Below, piece by piece: positions 1 to 12,544 of a stretch of DNA of 64,000 nucleotides. Every line of letters begins with the position of its first letter. Within the stretch, counting starts at the first letter, position 1. Position numbers and translations under genes: made by a program. Origin of the DNA: Cephalopachus bancanus. Taxonomy: Eukaryota > Chordata > Mammalia > Primates > Tarsiidae. Below the pieces are notes generated by a model. The model made no database searches, was not told the origin of the DNA, and saw only the letters and a list, made by a program, of their open reading frames with translations. The DNA lies in assembly GCA_027257055.1 (NCBI GenBank), contig JAPVLO010000138.1, positions 3,720,001-3,784,000 on the forward strand. Direction: 5' to 3'.

Positions 1-1320
1 TTTTAGTAGGTCAAATTAGGTTTCCTGGAAATATATTAACTACATCATTCAGTTAATATAAAAATCCATAGCAAGATATTTGATAAAAATGTGCCTTACA
101 CTTTCCATTCGTATAATTTTTTTCCTTAAACTTCTTGAAGGGTTTTAATCTTAGAAACTTTCAAATTACTTTTAGTTTTTGAATTTTCAGTTTTTACAGC
201 CAATTAACAAACTAAGGAAGAAAAGAGGTAATATAAAGTAGTTCCTTGTTCACACATATGTGTTAACACATATGTCGTGTTGTTAACACATATTTAGAGA
301 TCATTTGAAATTTAAGTGCCCACTTATGGCCATAAAAATTATCTCTGAACACCTGTGTTTCACAATTTCAGACACAGTGAGCATGGCGGCTTCACCTGAC
401 TGAGGTTTATTTATTATCAATCCTCACCCTATCTGACGGCCTTGGGTGATAGTAATGACTTTTCGATCTATAAAGCCCTTTGCAGACATCAAGACTTACA
501 GAAGAATGAATAAGTGAAATGCAAGGAACTAAGTAAAATACTGGTGAGATAGGGAACATATTGTCAACCTTCTAATTCCATATTCATATTTTCTTTTATG
601 CCATGTTTTCTATTTCATGTAGCCTCCCTTGAAGAGGAAAGGTAGTTATTCATTATTCTCCCTCCCCTAATGAGGACCATTAGAGCAGATTCATGAATCA
701 CCTGTGTCAGAATCACCAGAAATACTTGTTAATTTAGGATGACCATACGATGAGTCCAGGATCCTTTTGAGAGAGAAACATGGGGACTGACAGTTGTGTC
801 AGGAGAACAATCTTAACACAGGAGTACTTACTGTCACCTTAGTGAGAAAGCAGATTCCTCATTCCTACACTAGATCTAATGAATTTTAAAAAATGTTTTG
901 TTTAAATGCTTAGAGAGAATCTGATATTTTCAGGAGCCTTTAGGAAGAGAGAGAAAGTTGGAAAGGAGAATAAACGATATGAAGAAGGATTTCAAAATTA
1001 TAGCAAGAGGCCAAGAAGTCTGGGAGAAACCCGTGTGGTAGGATGTGCCTGACAATCTTTTTTTCTGCACAGTGGTGTCTAATATTACAATTTAAGTTAT
1101 TGCCAGTATTTGCCACAGTGTGTATTCCTCTTCATTGCATCCAAATATCAGTTAAAGTGTTTTGCCAGCAATGGTAGTTTAACATTAAGTAATACATTTT
1201 TGAGATGTGGCACTTTAAGATAAAGAGAAAATAGGGGTAGAGAACAGAATGCAGGAAAATAGTTTTTTTTAAAAAAAGAAAGATAAAGAAACGTTTTTTT
1301 TAAGGCTTAGGTAATTTGTT
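1..1320. other. Unique intergenic DNA
   Basis: Apart from the palindrome near 260 I recognise no gene or repeat here with confidence. A short piece near 695-740 vaguely resembles the end of a hAT-type MER element, but it is too short to call. All frames are closed by frequent stops. Confidence 0.6.
254..293. repeat. Perfect 22-bp palindrome plus partial direct repeat
   Basis: Positions 254-275 read the same on both strands; the half-site is ACATATGTGTT and the centre is GTTAAC. Twelve bases of it (GTTAACACATAT, 262-273) recur at 282-293. It lies in otherwise unique AT-rich DNA. No function can be assigned from sequence alone. Confidence 0.85.
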
Positions 1321-1370
1321 TTTATTTATTTTATTTTAAAGATATGGGGCACAATTCAGGACTAGGTATA
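1320..1370 (-). mobile_element. Possible scrap of young-family L1 3' end
   Basis: The run TTTTATTTTAAAGATATGGG followed by a GCACAATTCAGGA-like stretch matches the reverse complement of the L1 3' end seen much more clearly at about 15.09, 21.3, 41.93 and 43.87 kb. The match stops after about 50 bases, so it is a fragment or an internally deleted copy. Confidence 0.45.
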
Positions 1371-1929
1371 CAAGTGGCCACCAAACAGGTAAAAAAGAAA
1401 CTTTTCAAGACAAAATGCAGAGTGGAAACTGACAACAGACCATTGGAACAATACTTTGCTCAAGAGAAATATACATTTTGTCAGTATCACCAACAGTACT
1501 GGAGATGAGTTTCTCATAGTACATGGAGTAAGAGTCATTATATTAGAGGTCCACCCAAGTCCTAGAGACACTAGTAAGCCATCACTATAGTCACATTGAT
1601 AATGAGATGAACATTGATAATGAGAAGTCATGTTTGCAATTTTTCTGTGTGTTTAGAAAAATTGTGTTATGGTAGAGTTCCACAAGCTGAATTTCTCCTG
1701 GACAGACAGGAACACGTTTAAAGCTTGGATGTGCATTAATTAAACGAGATTCCAGATGGCTGTGCCCCCTGGATTTTCAGTTCTGTCAGCAAGCAGTACA
1801 AACAACAAGTTCCACTCATCTTTGCCAGTCTTAGGAGGTCAACGGGAAATAGTGATTTTAGTAAGTAAATCCTTTAATCATGAAAGGGACTGCTCAGATC
1901 AATAGAGGGCAGCAAGACCAGTCAGTCAG

Positions 1930-2700
1930 TGTGATATTGTGAAAAATATATTTGGTCCCCAACTCCTGGGGTACAACTCCTGAAATTTCTGGAATCTTCA
2001 CAGTGATAAGTAGGTATTTGTACACTAGCGATCAACCGATGACTGGACACTTCTGGGTAGAGCTTCAGGAAGGGACTGGTCACCAGAAAGACAAAGGCAG
2101 GATTAGAGGATTGGAACTTTCTGCCCCACACCCAATCTCTGAGAAGGGGAGAGAAACTGAAGACTAAGTTGACCACCAATGATCAAGGACTTAATGAAAT
2201 TTCCATAAAAACACAAAGAATTAGGTTTGGGGAGCTTCAAGGTGACGAAATGCAAGAAGGTTCCTGATGGGTGGCACGCCAGAAGAGACATGAACACTCC
2301 AGCTTATTCCCCATACCTTGCCCTATGCTTCTCAACTACCTTCTTTGTAATGTCCTTTATACTGAACCAGTAAAAACAAGTGTTTGAGTTCTGTGAGCCG
2401 CTCTGGCAAATTAGTGGCACCCAGGGAAGGGTTTGTGAGAATCCCGATTTATAGGCAGTCTGTCAGAAGCACAGGTAAAGAAACTTACTATTGGCATCAG
2501 AAGTGGGAGGCGGTTCTGTGGGGCTGAGTCCTCAACCTGTGGGATCTGAGGCTACCTCCAGGTAGACTGTGTCAGAATCGCGTTAAATCGGAGGACATCT
2601 TGCTGGTGTGATGGGCAGAGCTGATGGCTTCCTTGATGTGTGGGGAAACTTTTCACACATCTGGTGTCAGAAGCATGTCGTGAGAGTATAATAGGAGCAA
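1930..2700 (+). mobile_element. Old LTR/ERVL-like interspersed repeat, family not named
   Basis: The stretch contains motifs that I recognise from a dispersed mammalian repeat. These include a GGTCCCCAACTCCTGG-type start, then TGAGTTCTGTGAGCCGCTCT, then GGGACTGAGCCCTTAACCTGTGGG-like and GGTGTCAGAAG blocks near the end. The overall look is that of an old LTR retroelement fragment. I cannot assign the family name without a repeat library. No coding frame survives. Confidence 0.4.
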
Positions 2701-2944
2701 CTGAGTATGCTTTTTTTGTTGTTCAGCCAGCTACTGTAAAAATATGAGTCATGGAAATAATTTAATGGAGGAATGTGAGTCGAATTTTTAGTAGAAATGA
2801 AGGAACTTCCTGGTAGAGATTGACATCAGCATCTCCGAAAACTTCGAATGAGACTACAGTACATGAAAACCAACTAAATATGGAATAAAGAACACAGAAG
2901 GAGTAAAATAATTCTGATTTTTTTAGATTTAAATATACATGCCC

Positions 2945-3035
2945 AAATTTGTTTGACCCTAGGCAAAAATATCTAATCTCTCTGTGTCTCAGTTTTCTTG
3001 CCAGTAATATAACTGTTTAATACCTGCAAACAGTT
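2945..3035 (+). mobile_element. MIR-like SINE fragment
   Basis: The order GACCCTAGGCAAA..., CTCTCTGTGTCTCAGTTTTCTTG..., ATAACTGTTTAATACCTGC follows the conserved core of the ancient tRNA-derived MIR SINE on the plus strand. It is strongly diverged and incomplete. Confidence 0.5.
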
Positions 3036-3204
3036 TGTAATAGTATCCGCCCTATATGTTTTTATGTTAATTAGGTATCAATATCATATAAACATATATC
3101 TCAAAATATATTTCATATAGTTCTAAACTAAGCACACATTGGCTGTGAATTTATATTGTTATTATTATAAAATGATGCTTTTCCTTTTCATCAGAAGGGT
3201 AAGT

Positions 3205-3365
3205 AATACTAACTACAAACATTTGCCCAGCCCTTCTTTAGTGCCAAACCCTATCTCAACATTCTGTAACTATCACATCTGCAAAATCTATCCAGTGCAC
3301 TTGTGAACACAACTGATCATTTTGGAAATCAGTAAATGCCTTTGGTCATAAAGAGACCTGGGTAA
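3205..3365 (-). mobile_element. MIR-like SINE fragment, antisense
   Basis: The pattern of CAAACATTTGCCCAGCCCTTCTTTAGTGCC..., CCTATCTCAACATTCTGTAACTATC... and later GGTCATAAAGAGACCTGGGT resembles the reverse complement of MIR. Divergence is high, so the call is tentative. Confidence 0.4.
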
Positions 3366-3551
3366 AAGTGAATAGTTGAAAACAAGTCCATCTCAATTCC
3401 TTGGAAAGCATACAGGGCTCCTGATACTGCAGGGACAGCATTTCCTAAAGGAAGAGCCCTCCACTGTGTGGAATGGGCTAAACCGTGCTAAAGGAAGCAA
3501 GGCATTTCCCATCAGAGAGCCTGAAATGTGTTTCTCCTCGTTCCTCATTCC

Positions 3552-3606
3552 TTTCCTCTCTCTCTCTCTTTTTTGTTTCCATTTATGTGTTTCTGAATTC
3601 TTTTCT

Positions 3607-3661
<55 letters not shown>
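3552..3661. repeat. CT tract followed by (CA)n microsatellite
   Basis: A short CT-rich tract (about 3552-3570) is followed by an uninterrupted ACAC array of roughly 24 dinucleotides at 3614-3661. The array accounts for the poly-His/Thr open frames on the plus strand, which are not genes. Confidence 0.97.
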
Positions 3662-3663
<2 letters not shown>

Positions 3664-3719
3664 CTTATACCTACAACAAAAATTTTTCCCACTTGGGAAA
3701 CCTAGCTTCTCACAGGCTG

Positions 3720-5310
3720 CATGAGTTTAGGCATTCTGTAAACAACTACTATGTCTTATAGGGTTTCTTCCCATCCTAAAGTGCAGTAACATCAAGCATC
3801 AGTTGGTCTGTATCACACCTATAATGTGTAATAACACAAAGTAATTGTAATAATAAAATCGTTCAGCATTTTAAATCATAGCATGCCATGTGGCAGTGGC
3901 AATAATAAACAAGGTAGGATGTGTATTATTTCCAAAATGGCTCATTGGGTCAATGTTTTCAGACCACAACAAGACTGCTAGGAAAACTATTTAACTATGA
4001 TGCCAAATGTAAATGACTTATGACAACAGCTACTGGTGACAAATGATGCTGTCAATGCAACCCATGATAATTACTTTTGTATCCGTGAATATATATAATG
4101 TGATATTGACCTGACTTGAATATAAAAAAGTCTCTCTCATTCTTCAACTATAAGAGCAAACAAGGCGTATGTGCTACAAAAATCTGTTGATCCAAACTGT
4201 ATGTTGGAATAATTGCTTCAGATTTTCTGACCCCAGGCATTATTCAGTTTTCCCTCTATGACTCCAACTGAAGCTTTCCCTCGGAATTCTCAATGAGATG
4301 GCATTATTAAAACGTGGCTTTAAGTTTCTTATCTCACAGGGTGATGCAGTGAAAAGCATTAGGATAACAGATTAAGCAGGGCATGTCTTATAAAAGCAAA
4401 TCGCCAACCTTTTATGTCTACTTCTTCACTCTGTGTGTTACAATGCTCCCTAGATATTAAAAAACAGTGAATCAAATGAGGCTGAGCATCGCAAGAAGAC
4501 AGATCAATGGTTTTTGTAGCAGGTTCCCACAGACAGCATTCAATACATTTTTATTTGAAGCTCTTAAATATCAATAAGGATTGTATGTACCCAAAGGGGA
4601 GGCTATATCAACCAACAAAAATTTTAAGCAATCCTGACATTTCAAAATCTCCCTCATAGCCATTGTGAACAGAATTAGTATGCTATGATATCAGTCACGA
4701 AGAAAGCCTACATGTTTAAGAAGTTACTGGAATAATAAATAATGCCAATATATTTTTTGATATTACATAAAGCACACCCCACCACCACAGTCAGAAAAAA
4801 AAAAAAATCTTTCAAGCACAAGCACTTTCAAGATATATTATAATTTTCAAAAATAACTGGAAAATCTTTTTTAGTTCAACAATCTGAATTGCTTCTTTGT
4901 ATTTGTGCATTTTGAAAATACTCATTTTTTATATCATATTCGTCTGAGAACAGATAATCTTAAATTCCGTAATTCAGAGAGGAACTAACATTATATCCTT
5001 GATCTCTACTATGAAAGTGAACACCTCTATACGTCTGTTAGATCTAGGTTTTAAAAATTAAATATTGCACTTTACATTTCAGATGTTAATGATTACTTTC
5101 ATAGAATTAATATGATGTTTTTATTAGCATCTTGAAATTGTATGACTATTGCAAAGGCTCTCACACCATATTAGAAGTTTTATACATCTATAAAACTTGT
5201 AGTAGTCAATTTAACAACCATTATAATGAAACATACTGTATCTGGTGCATTAAATCAAACTCTAAAAGACTTAGGGGGTTATTTTCCCTTCTTCAGCTGT
5301 TCCTCCTTGT
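3720..5310. other. AT-rich intergenic DNA, nothing recognised
   Basis: I see no gene, RNA or confident repeat in this stretch. The only notable local feature is an A-run near 4795. Open frames are short and lack any family resemblance. Confidence 0.6.
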
Positions 5311-5707
5311 ACTCTCATGCTTTGCTTTATTGTAATTCAACTTATTGTGCTTTACAGAGATTGTTTTTTGCAAATTAAAGGTCTGTGCCATGCCTATGTC
5401 AAGCAAGTCTATCGGCACCATTTTTTCAACAGCCTGTGCCCACTTATGTCTCTGTGTCACAAGTATTTAAAACATTTTATTATTATATCTGCTATAGTGA
5501 TCTTGGTCAGTGATTGTTGATGTTATAATAGTAATTGTTTGGGGTGCCACAGGTCAAATCCACATTAAGGTGACAAACTTATACAATAAATATTGTGTGT
5601 GCTCTGACTGCTCCACCAACCAGTCCTTTTTTCGTTTCTCTCTTCTTGGTCTTCACTAATTCCTGAGATAGGATAATAATGAAACTGGGCCAATTAATAA
5701 CCCTACA

Positions 5708-7745
5708 ATGACCTCTAAGTGTTTAAGTGAAAGGAAGAGTCACATATCTCTTGCATTAAATCAAAAACTGGATATGATTAAGTTTAGAGAGGAAGGCATA
5801 CCATAAGTCAAGATTGGATGAAAGTGAGGCCTTCTGTACCAGGTAGTTAGTCAAGTTATAAATGCAAAGGGAAATTCTTGATGGAGATTAAAAATGCTAC
5901 TCCAGAAAATACACGAAGATAAAAACACAAAACAACCTTACTGCTGACATGGAGTAAATTTTTGTCATCTGGGTCAATTCAGACACAACATTCTCTTATG
6001 CCAAAGCCTAATCCTAAGCAAGGCCCTAACTCTCTCCAATTTCATGAAGGTGGAGAGAGGTGAGGAAGCTGCAGAAGAAAAATTGAAAGCTAGCAGAGGT
6101 CGGTTCGTGAGGTTTCAGAAAAATGCCATCTACGGAACATAAAATTGCTGGGTGAAGCAGAAAGTGCTGAAAAAGCTGCCACAAGTAATCCAGAAAATCT
6201 AGCTATGATCATTGATAAAGGTGGCTGCTCTAAACAACAGCTTTTCGATGTAGAAGAAACAGCCTACTATTGGAAAAAAGATATTCTCTAGGTCTTTCAT
6301 AGCTAGAGAAGAGAAGTCAATGCCAGACTTCAAAGCTTCAAAGCACAGGCTGACTCTTGTTTGGGCTAATGCAGCTGCCGACTTCAAATTGAAACCAGTG
6401 CTCATTTACTATACTCAAAATCCAAGGGCCATTAAGAACTCTGCTAAATGTATAATGCTCGGTATATATTCTATTACTGGAACAACAAAGCCTGAATGGC
6501 AGTATATCTGCTTACAGCATGATTTACTAAATACTTTACGTCCACTATTGAGACCTACTAGTTAGAAAAAAAAATATTTCTTTATAAATATTACTATTCA
6601 TTTACAACACATTGGTCACCCAAGAGCACTAATGGAGATGTGCAAAGAGCTTAATGTTTCCAAGCCTGTAAACACATCTATTCTGTAGCTCATGGATCGA
6701 GAAGCAATTTAGACTCTGAAATCTTACTATTTAAGAAATGCAGCCGGGCTCGGTGGCTCAGCCTGTTATCCCGTGCTTTGGGAGGCTGAGGTGAGTGGAT
6801 TGCCTGAGCCCGAGGGTTGGAGACCCGTCTGGGCAGCAAGACCTCATCTCTACAATAAATCAAAAAATCAGCCAGGCGTGGTAGCACATGCCTGTAATTC
6901 CGGCTACTTGGAAGGCTGAGGCGGAAGGATCGCCGGAGCTCAGCAGGTCGAGGCCGCAGTGGCCGGGAGCAGCCACTGCACTCCAGTCTGGGCGACAGAG
7001 TGAGACTCCAATTTAAAAAAAAAAAAGAAAGAAATGCATCTCATAAGGCTATAGCTGCCATAGGTAGTGATTTTTCTGCTGGATCCAGGCAAAGCAAACT
7101 GAAAATCTTCTGGAAAAAAATTTGCCCTTCTAGATGCCATCAAAACATTCATGATTCACGGAAAGAGATCAGAATATCAATATTAACAAGAGTTTGGAAG
7201 AAGTTTATTCTAACCCTCATGGCTGACTTTGAGGGGTTCAAGACTTCTGTGGAAGAAACAACAGCGGATGTGTAGAAGTAGCAGGAGACCTAGAATTAGA
7301 AGTAGAGCTTGAAGACGGGACTACATTGCTACAATCCCATGACAACACCTGAATGGATGTGGATTTGTGTCTATGGATAAGCAAAGGAAGTGGTTTCTTG
7401 AGATGGAGTTTACTTCTGGTGAAGATGCTGTGAACGTTGTTGAAATGACCACAGAACATTTAGGATATGACATAACTTACACGATTAAGCAGTAGAAGAG
7501 TTGACTTCCAATTTTGAAAGTTTTACTGAGATAAAATGCTAGTAATCAACATTATATGCTACAGATAAATCTTTTACAAAATGAAGAGTCAATGGATGAC
7601 AAACTTCATAGTCATCTTATTTCAAGAACTTGCCACAGCTACCCCAACCTTCACCAACCACCATCCTGATCTGTAAGCCACCATCCACAGCAAGGCAGCC
7701 TTCCAACAGTGAGAAGATGACTATTTGCTGATGGATCACATAATT
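5708..7745 (+). pseudogene. Tigger1 transposase pseudogene, split by Alu
   Basis: The relic begins at an ATG followed by ACCTCTAAGTGTTTAAGTG, the position of the Tigger1 transposase start. In the intact family this protein has N-terminal CENP-B-type helix-turn-helix DNA-binding domains followed by a DDE catalytic core. Recognisable stretches continue through 6300-6560 (frame [20 protein letters not shown]) and, after the Alu, 7040-7275 (frame ending FEGFKTSVEETTADV). Stop codons and frameshifts are frequent from the first 25 codons on, and the Alu lies within the catalytic half. No functional protein is possible. It is the source of several open frames of 65-90 codons here. Confidence 0.9.
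6743..7028 (+). mobile_element. Dimeric Alu (lineage-specific type) inside Tigger1
   Basis: It starts GCCGGGCTCGGTGGCTCAGC, has the linker CTACAATAAATC between arms, and a right arm ending CACTGCACTCCAGTCTGGG with an A-rich tail. Ten-base target-site duplications AAGAAATGCA flank it at 6733-6742 and 7029-7038. Removing it restores the continuity of Tigger1. Insertion postdates Tigger1. Confidence 0.97.
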
Positions 7746-7974
7746 ATTAGGATTTTTTGGCAATAAAGTATTTTTAAATTGAGGTACATACATTGCTTTT
7801 CTAAGATATAAAGCCACTGAACAAGACCAGACTGCAATATTGTGTAAGCATAATTTTGTATGCCCTGGTAAACAACAAAAATTGCGTGATTAGCTTTATT
7901 AAAACACATATTCACTTTTTTTGCTGTGGTTTCGAATTGAACAAATCATATCTCTGAGGTATACCTATGTTTAT

Positions 7975-10285
7975 TACTATTGCCTTCCCATAGGAAAGAA
8001 GTTATCAATACTTCCGTGCTTAATTTCTGGAGAGTAAAATGAAACTCTTTACTACGTATATGTGATTACCACTAGTACATTTCTTTAAGTGATACAGAGA
8101 AAAATCTAGAATGGGACTCATAGCTGGGAAAATCAGGCCAAGTTTGGTCCGGGAGCACAGAGGAATACCTTGCACTGTTAAGAGTTTGAAAATGAGCTAG
8201 ACCAAAAAGCAAAGAACTAGATTCTAGAATAAGCTGTGACACAGGAACTGTGTAACCTCAGAAATATTATTTACTTTCCCTGGAATTTTTTTTTTAATCA
8301 TGTTGGGTAACATGGCAAGTCCTCTGATTTATTATATCACCTTGCTTGGAGGTGTAGCACAAAAAATATATCCTAACAGATATCCGTTCAGCTTGAATAC
8401 TCTCTGTCTCCCATTCTCTGTTTGTTGTAATAAGACAGTATTGCGAAATAATAATCAACATGCTTTCCACTCTACAACATCACACCCATTCTCATTTTTA
8501 CTAAAATTCCTCCCCACCCCCTAAAACGGTTAATCAGGTCACTATAGCCTCAAGAGGAATTTTCAAGACAGTGGAGAAATCTGAAAGACTGTTCAATGTA
8601 TAATATTTGATAGAATGCTTGCAGAGCAATTTTAAAAATTATTTACATATTTATTTGTGTGTGTGTATGTATTTTGTATCACAGAATGGATCTCAACATT
8701 CTGGACTGCCAGAGAAACAAAAAACAGGAGAGCTGGACACTGAGGGTCTTTTATCTATCAGCACATCCCCATCCATTGGCTGTAGACCCCTACATACATT
8801 TTGTGGAATCTAAAATTTACAAGAACTTGTGTTCAACTTCCTTTTGGGAGCCAGAAAAGCAGAGTAGACTGGCAAAATTTTTACCACCTCCTATAGAGTG
8901 GAACTGTAAAGAAGTAATAGCTACATTCGTAGCCAAGAATACGAAGGGCTTGGAGTCTCCAGCAAGTCCCCAACAAGTCACCCGTAGTTCCTGAGTAAAC
9001 CAGAGGACGTCTGAGTTCTCAGCACACCCTGTGGATAGTACACAATCCTCCTCAGACCATCTTAGGAAGAAAGTTAATGAGTTTTTTGTTTTGGTATCAC
9101 AGTCTTGTGATTAGGACCTGGTTATTTGGTAGGAGGATGTATCTTCAGCTGGCTACAGGTGAGAACATGAAAATATCATTAGATGCCAGCATGAAGGGCT
9201 GAACTTTCAGGATGTCACGATGAATCTGTCATCCCAAGGATATGGGTCTTTATAGACATTGACCAATTCTTCTCAGCTCTTCTTCCAATGACAAGATACT
9301 ACTGTGGAGGACCTTGGCATTGAGAGATCATCACAGGGAGAAGAGAGTGTGGAAAAATAAATCCTATTTTTTAGGAGCTTAGAACTGAAATAACAGAGTT
9401 TGTAGGAATTGAGATGCAATAGAGACAAGAAAAAAAATGGGCAAAATAATGACTCAAACAGAGTTTAAGTTTACTTATAGAGAAGTTAAGTTACATGACT
9501 AATGAAGTAGATTGAAATCATTATAATCACCACAATTTCTCTCTCCACTCTCTAAGCTTCTCTTTTTGACTTGATTCTTCCCTGTTTTTTGCCATAACCA
9601 ACAGTCCAGTTTTCAGTCTGGCAGAAAATCAACAACCAAATACATCAACTAATAGACAAATACAGACATTATAAACACCAAGAAAAGAAGATGTCTATGA
9701 GACACTGGAAATATAACAGAGATTTTAATTCATTTACTTTAACAATTGATTATTAATCTCCAAAAGTTTTCTAATGTTATTGTATTTTAGGCATTTCCAG
9801 TCATCAACAGCAACCTGCCTTTCCCCATATAAAAAAAACCCCAGCTATCATTATTATCCTTTTATTTTTTCCATAAGTTTTTTATTTTTACATTATCTAC
9901 AAAGAAAGAATGAAAAGAGAACCTAAGGCTAGAATTAATGTTTTTCCATGTGTATATACATAACGCAGAGGCAAAATCTCCATGAGACAATTTCAGGTAG
10001 GCAGTCGCCCTGATTTTGCTCCTCACAGCAAGAACAGAAGGTATTATTCCTTGAAATATGGAGAGAAAATTCAAGTATAAAACTATTCAGAATTCCAGGT
10101 ATTTAAATGGAGGCAAGAAACTTTACCACGATGACACTGAAAAGTTCATACATTTTACACATTACTCTTAAAATGACTAACTAATAAGGTAATCGTAATC
10201 TCCAGCTTTATAAATCATGTAGGTGAAGAGAAACTAGTTCAAAGGAGATGCAAGGATGTTTCTCCATTTAGGTTTATCTTTCCAA
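7975..10285. other. Intergenic DNA, nothing recognised with confidence
   Basis: Around 8195-8290 there is a faint MIR-like order of words (GAACTGTGTAACCTCAG). The 111-codon open frame at 8659-8994 shows no domain, no homologous family that I recognise and no splice context, so I do not call it a gene. Confidence 0.55.
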
Positions 10286-10289
10286 AAGT

Positions 10290-10378
10290 TATTTAAATGT
10301 ATAGTCATTCATCTAGATTGTGCATGTAATTTGTCTAACCCCATGCTGGCACATAATAGGTTCTCAATAAGTAGTTTT
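10290..10378 (+). mobile_element. L2 LINE 3' tail fragment
   Basis: CCCCATGCTGGCACATAATAGGTTCTCAATAAGTAG matches the well-known 3' end of the ancient L2 family (broken here for brevity: CATGCTGGCACATAATAGG then TTCTCAATAAGTAG). Confidence 0.55.
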
Positions 10379-10589
10379 TTTTTGTTGGTTAGCAATATTA
10401 TTATTAATATCACTCAGTAACTGAATACAATTGTAATGCTCAATGTATGCATAACTAGTCAACGTATTTTAGTTGATTTTATTTTGATAAAGTTCACTAG
10501 AAAAAATATTGGGAACAAAGAATCAAATACAAAACATAGATAGTATAAAATATTCTGCTTTTATGAATTATCTCCTTATAAACACTGAA

Positions 10590-10765
10590 ATAGCCACTGC
10601 TGCGCTTGAAATGCCAAAATGCATTGCAATAATGAAATGGCATCATGAATTACTTTTATGAAATGAGTGACCTATTCTTTAAAAAAAAATGCCTCTTAGA
10701 GATTGTAATGATTACTGAGTAAACATGCAACACATGTTGAAATAAATTGATTGTAGGTCAGAATT
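10590..10765. promoter_or_regulatory. Candidate conserved non-coding element, TAAT/ATTA-rich
   Basis: This repeat-free block has balanced composition and many homeodomain-type cores (ATTA/TAAT) plus ATGAAATG words, with few CpG-decay signs. It has the look of a deeply conserved enhancer. This is a visual impression; conservation was not tested. Confidence 0.3.
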
Positions 10766-10899
10766 CCTTCCTTTCCCTCCACATGGAGAAATCGCTCTCC
10801 TAGGTATTGATATCTGAGATTGATGATGAAAACAGGAAACTATAGGCTAGAAAATAGGTTTGGGAAATAATCGGTCTTTTGCCCTTTTTCAAAATACAG

Positions 10900-12420
10900 T
10901 CATAACCAAAGTGTCAAGAGTGGAACTGACAGCGATGCCCGAGCATCTGACAACTCAAACACAGCTTGTTCATGAGCCTGAGACTGCCAAGCAGTAGATG
11001 GCATGATTCCACCCTGTAAATATGTCTGTTATCTGGAGGGGAGGACTTGTTTTTGCCTTCACGTGATCAGAGCTCGTTAGTGCTATAATGAAGCATTGCT
11101 TACCACTTAATCTACAACTTCTGGGAAATATGCAAATCTTCATTTCCCCCAATGGCCTGGGATATGTTTACAGTATTATCTCTCTTTGAATATGCTCAAA
11201 CAGAATGCACACCAAAAAAAATGGGTAAAAGGGACTCTATTCAGAAGCGCTTTTGATGTCTGTCATATTTCCTCATTTGCATGGCCGTGCACTATGAAAA
11301 CCAAGTTTTGGATTCTAATTTCCTGGCTCGCTCAGATGATCTGAACTGGTGATGTCAGCACTTCGTGAGGCTGATGCCAAGTGCTGTTTATGCCTTCCTG
11401 TCCTACAGGGACTCGTAAATCCATCCCACGTCCACAAGCTGTCAGGGTAGAAGAAAGGCACTGGTCACTAATCTTGTCATGATCAACATCGCTCTCAGCA
11501 CCCTGGTTTATGTCTTGGCCTGTTGAAATGAGCTGGTAATACAAATGTGTGCCTTGTATATCCTTTCTGTCTTTTCCGTCAGCTGATCTTCTTTTCTTCT
11601 GACATTCTTTTAAACCATGTTAGACAGGTGTTACACAAAGTTGAAAACATCTCTCTTCTAAAGAGTTTCGTATGTGTTAGACGGTGATTGAACAATTCAT
11701 TAAGGTTTCACGGGAGCAAGCAGTCCCTCGGGGTGGCTTTCTTTCCCCCCTGAATTCTATTTTAGTTAAGAGGCAAAATATAACGGGGAAGCCACTGCAC
11801 AATGTGATATGAACAGCAATAAGACTGAAAATTTCCTGTTTAAGTGGCCCCGTTAAATCCACCATTGCTCCCTTGATGGTCCATGATGGCTCATTTCTTT
11901 CAGCAAAGAATACTACCAGTGTCAATGTCATGTTCAATAAGCCAGGACTGCTGTTCTGGGGGGGAAAAAAAGATATACATATATCTTTTCCAGACAGTAA
12001 ATGTTGAGCTTCAACGCTTCAAATTATTTTCAGACTTTAAATTCTCACAGAATTTTATTTTCTCTTTTTTTTTTTTTGAAATTAATATTCTTGGCTGTTC
12101 CTTTTACCTTCAGATAAAATAACTGGCTCTCATGTTCACGGAGATGAGTTCTTTGTTTACTCGCAGCCCAGGGGCATAAACAAACATCCTCACTAGGAGG
12201 GGGCATCTATTTGCAACAATACAAGAGACATTTGTTTGTTTTTGTTTTGTTTTGTTTGCTTTTTTTTTCCCTAAAGCAAATATCTTATAGTCATCGTGCC
12301 AGCCTGATTTGGAGTCTGTGACTTGTTTATAATCTGCAGTTTTTTGGGGACTTGTAAATTTGTTGTTGTGAAACTTGCTCTTTTCAACTTTACTCTGTTT
12401 CTGGTGTCCAGAACTTTGTA
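10900..12420. promoter_or_regulatory. Candidate conserved non-coding block with two octamer sites
   Basis: About 1.5 kb free of young repeats within a repeat-rich window. It has higher complexity and GC than its surroundings. It contains two perfect POU octamer sites: ATGCAAAT at 11130-11137 and its reverse complement ATTTGCAT at 11275-11282, about 145 bp apart. Several open frames on both strands (60-115 codons) look incidental. It could be a developmental enhancer cluster or an exon of an unrecognised long non-coding RNA. No splice structure was established. Confidence 0.35.
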
Positions 12421-12544
12421 TTTTCATTTTCAGACCTCCCACCCCCAAAAAAAGCAAACAACTTGGGACTTTGGGGATTCCTCAACCTTTGATCATGCAT
12501 AACCATACCAGGAAAAATGGCTTAACAGAATGGACTTCAGGTGA

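Larger units (their letters stand above)
5315..7969 (+). mobile_element. Tigger1 DNA transposon, near full length, inactive
   Basis: This is a pogo/Tc1-mariner superfamily element. I recognise the Tigger1 consensus along almost its whole length. Landmarks are the left non-coding part (AAGCAAGTCTATCGGCACC near 5401), the GGGGTGCCAC block near 5541, and the transposase start context near 5708. The 3' non-coding part (GCAATAAAGTATTTTTAAATT, about 7759) and a degraded right terminal repeat (TCTCTGAGGTATACCTATG, ending 7969) follow. The left terminal repeat is decayed. An Alu at 6743-7028 interrupts it. Tigger1 copies date from early primate evolution, so the element acts as an old substrate for the later Alu insertion. 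Confidence 0.93.

Noticed and set aside
8659..8994. 111-codon plus-strand open frame with some GC-richer content
   Set aside because: No recognised domain, no splice sites or coding neighbours established, and length is within chance for this much sequence.
12110..12457. 115-codon minus-strand open frame next to the candidate conserved block
   Set aside because: Lys/Gln/Asn-rich, contains a stretch from a simple T-rich tract, and nothing supports translation.
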